A stretch of DNA of 30,268 nt from Chara braunii (lineage: Eukaryota; Streptophyta; Charophyceae; Charales; Characeae). Shown here in pieces: positions 28,046 through 30,268 of the stretch (the first letter of the stretch is position 1; each line of letters opens with the position of its first letter). The position numbers were made by a program, and so were the translations under genes. The DNA lies in the NCBI GenBank assembly GCA_003427395.1, contig BFEA01000194.1, positions 1,999,766-2,030,033 on the forward strand, written 5' to 3'. The notes beneath the pieces are model-generated. The model did not search any database, had not been told where the DNA came from, and saw nothing but the letters and a program-made list of their open reading frames with translations.

Positions 28046-28438
28046 GCGCTTTCCTATATGGAAAGTGCTTGGCTGTGCTAGCTTCCTGGCCCTGGTGTGC
28101 GCCCAGTAGCGTCAGGTCGGGCCAAAGTGTCTGTGCCCAGGCCCATTCAGACAGTGGCCTGGGACCGAATTGGTTAGGTGTGCCCAACCACCCAGGCAAA
28201 CGTGCGGTGTTGCCTGCTTCCCCTGCGTGGCTGGATAGAAGGCTCACAAATATTTCTGATTCTCACGAGGAGGACAGATATAACCAACTGGCGTGTGTCA
28301 ACTGTCTGGCGCCAACCAAAGCTTTGCAAATTTGACGAATTCAGGCCTCATTGAGATTCGGGGGCCCGCCTTCACTTAGGGCGGGCACATGCTTGCTGTA
28401 AGGGCCCAGCACGGGCATGCCGAGGACCTAAATCCTCG
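28046..28438. repeat. Second hairpin-rich stretch
   Basis: Stems include 28046-28054/28060-28068 (9 bp, one wobble), 28136-28143/28156-28163 (8 bp), TGGTTAGG/CCCAACCA (28171-28190, one mismatch), 28364-28370/28380-28386 (7 bp) and 28421-28426/28433-28438 (6 bp). It resembles 3638-5400 but is sparser. It lies just downstream of the gypsy copy at 28480-29610 (minus sense), where a 3' LTR would be expected. Confidence 0.55.
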
Positions 28439-28479
28439 CACTCCCTCCTCCTTTACTTCGATAGTCCTCTGAGAAATCT

Positions 28480-29610
28480 TCAATCAACAGGCTGCTTCCC
28501 TTTTAACCTTCTCTCATATCTTGAGATAACCTGCGGAGCAGTCTTCATTAGTTCCTCTCTTGTGAACCATCGGTCTTCTTTAGGATCAATGTGGTGCCTG
28601 AACCGCACTCTGTACTGCATCTGCAGTTTTGGAGGGCGTCCCCTACCTGGAGGCTTGGGCAAAGGCATCAGCTTGTGCTCAACGATATCGTCTATGTCCA
28701 CGTGTCCATCCATGGTTGGGGGCAGCATAGATCTCCTTGAGGGAAATCTGTTGGTCTCAGCAAAAGGAGCTAGTTTGGAGGCATGGAAAACAGGGTGTGT
28801 GCGTAGGTGACCAGGGATACGAATGACATATGAGGGCCCGCCTGATTGATCCCCAACTACGTCCAGAACTTCCCACAGACTGAAGTACTATGGCATCAAT
28901 TTCCTTAATATTCCCAGTTCCTGTCCCAGCTCAGATGACTTAACCCAGACTCTTTCTCCTACTTGAAACGCGGATGGCCGTCTGTGCCTATTCTCAAGAT
29001 GCAACCATGGCATCCCGAGTTTTCTTTATGTGCTCAACAGCCGGCTGCAGCAGCTGTTCATATTTGACAGCGAATTCGATGCTGCCCGGCGCTGCAGTGG
29101 GCTGGTTCTCAGTCAACAGAAAGTCAAGAGCAGATCTGGGCTTCCAACTAAGATGCGGCTGGTTGGGTGTCATGCTGCTAGTGCTATGTACAACATTGTT
29201 ATATCGGCTGGCGATGAGAGGTAACTTCTCATCCCAGTCATCCTGACTCGGCCTGATATAATGCCAGAGTAAATGTTGCACTACCCTGTTCATCTGCTCT
29301 GCCAAGCCATTGGACTCAGGGTGATTCCCTGCCTTCTCCAGGAACAGCAAGCCATCGACCGGCACAAACTCATCGGATGTGGCCTTATCCTTGGCGTCAA
29401 GTTTGTGCATTATCTCGTACATGATGGGGTCCTCTTCATAGGCTTCCACCATGGATCGAGACACCTCGTCTGAAATGCCAAACTTCATTACTAGCACGCC
29501 CAGATAGTCTGCCCTTCGTGAGAGTGCGTCAACCACCTTGTTGTACTCACCTTTCAAAAGGTCGAGTTTGAAGTCATCTACATCTACAACACTATAATAA
29601 CTGCTAAACG
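28480..29610 (-). pseudogene. Gypsy copy with internal deletion: RNase H end, integrase, chromodomain
   Basis: In minus-strand order: the RNase H tail DFKLDLLKGEYNKVVDALSRR; the linker ending LLFLEKAG; then directly NHPESNGLAEQMNR, which carries the integrase catalytic Glu. The integrase zinc finger and most of the core are therefore missing, with the joint at about 29326-29335 kept in frame. Then SRYNNVVHSTSSMTP, a frameshift near 29000, QVGERVWVKSSELG, a TAG at 28888-28890, GGPSYVIRIPGHLRTHPVFH, and a chromodomain (DGHVDIDDIVEHKL to EDRWFTREEL), ending at 28480. Same family as 16570-17790 (shared PPTxDGxVDID). The upstream end is cut exactly where the 66-bp inverted repeat begins. Confidence 0.88.
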
Positions 29611-29614
29611 TCAT

Positions 29615-29748
29615 ATCGCACGGCCCGAATCGCAGGCTGGTAACCACCGCGGACGGCGCGGATCGCAGGCCGATCAGAAAACTTTCTGATCAGCCTGCGA
29701 TCCGCGCCGTCCGCGGTGGTTACCGGCCTGCGATTCGGGTCGTGCGAT
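29615..29748. repeat. 66-bp near-perfect inverted repeat with 2-base loop
   Basis: The left arm 29615-29680 and right arm 29683-29748 are equal in length, have no indels and mismatch at three positions. They begin ATCGCACG and end CGTGCGAT, with AC as the loop. Two mismatches would be G-U pairs in plus-strand RNA. No protein is encoded. It could be a foldback/MITE-type element or a young palindromic duplication. Flanking GTCA occurs on both sides (GTCAT before, GTCAG after), a possible but weak target duplication. Confidence 0.92.
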
Positions 29749-29759
29749 GTCAGATTTTA

Positions 29760-30194
29760 GATTCTGTCGGTCGGTACCGGAGGCGCCGAATTGCAGGCCC
29801 GCCCACCCCTCCAATCGTCCGCGCGTAATCGTGGCCCACCCCTCCAATCGTCCGCCCGCCGGTCCGCCCGCCCGTCCGCCCGTAATCGTGGCCCGCCCCG
29901 CCCACTCCTCCACGGTCGCCGGTTGGTACCGGAAGCGCTGAATCGCCCGCCCGTCTGCTTTTGTTGCCCTGGCCACCCGCTTCGGTGTTGCCGGCCACCC
30001 CTCCATCGCCCTTGTGCCCGTTTTTTTGGTTGTCGGCCCACCCTTCCAATTGCCCGCGCGCAATGTTGTTGCAACCCACGGTTCGTCTGCCTTCTCAACG
30101 TGCGAGTGTGTGTGCTCCGTGGTCGGTGCGCGCGTGCATGCTCTGCGTCGGTGCGTCCGTGCGTGTGTGCTCGGCGGTCAGTGCTCTACGGGTG

Positions 30195-30195
<1 letters not shown>
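29760..30195. repeat. GC-rich imperfect tandem repeats
   Basis: CCCACCCCTCCAATCGTCCGC and CGTAATCGTGGCC are repeated around 29797-29895. GGTACCGGAGGCGCCGAATTGC and a diverged copy (GGTACCGGAAGCGCTGAATCGC) lie at about 29773 and 29925. The end (30100-30195) is alternating GT/GC-rich. Open frames here are Pro/Arg-rich translations of the repeat. Confidence 0.75.

Positions 30196-30268
<73 letters not shown>
30196..30268 (+). repeat. (CT)n microsatellite, runs off the window
   Basis: Uninterrupted CT to the last base. The full length is not visible. Confidence 0.98.

Noticed and set aside
29674-30098. Overlapping Gly/Arg-rich frames on both strands
   Set aside because: Translations of GC-rich tandem repeats in all frames.

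Overview
This looks like nuclear DNA from a streptophyte (plant lineage). A charophyte alga such as Chara is my best guess, because Ty3/gypsy chromoviruses, non-LTR retrotransposons, very long CT/GA microsatellites and a plant-type LRR receptor-kinase exon occur together. The species is an inference. A run of N (18353-18395) inside a CT microsatellite and isolated N calls (1395, 1400, 1411, 1489) show a draft assembly. I see no complete host gene. Almost everything recognisable is a decayed mobile element, a simple repeat, or a host or organelle fragment.

Layout. 1-2480: simple-sequence DNA, with (CT)n, a 1.1-kb pyrimidine-rich tandem duplication, (GA)n and a GCGCA-rich block. 2457-3195 (-): a LINE C-terminal fragment with an intact zinc-knuckle motif. 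3190-5400: a TGACGTC palindrome, a tRNA-like sequence, then about 1.8 kb packed with short perfect hairpins whose stems are unrelated to each other. 5400-11060: no convincing gene; it holds TATA-like boxes, a 37-bp minisatellite, a second tRNA-like sequence and a (CT)35 tract. 11070-15930 (-): the main element, a chromovirus with gag, protease, RT, RNase H, integrase and chromodomain, broken by a stop codon, a frameshift and a protease Asp-to-Asn change. 16570-17790 (+): a decayed integrase-chromodomain fragment of a second gypsy family. 17834-18815: a candidate terminal-inverted-repeat element with CCGGA-rich ends and a 4-bp target duplication. 19379-20164: a 5'-truncated LINE insertion with poly(A) and a 14-bp target-site duplication. 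21729-21887 (+): an orphan exon encoding the N-terminal cap domain of an LRR receptor kinase. 22490-22890 (-): a decayed LINE fragment. 24480-25975 (-): zinc-knuckle/coiled-coil ORF1-like remains. 27066-27235 (-): a mitochondrial-type tRNA-Tyr and an adjacent tRNA-Arg-like sequence, probably nuclear-integrated mitochondrial DNA. 28480-29610 (-): a third gypsy copy, internally deleted, from the same family as the 16.6-kb copy. 29615-29748: a nearly perfect 66-bp inverted repeat. 29760-30268: GC-rich tandem repeats ending in (CT)n.

The genes do not form a pathway. The most unusual structure is the density of short hairpins at 3638-5400, repeated on a smaller scale in the putative LTR at 11071-11355 and at 28046-28438.
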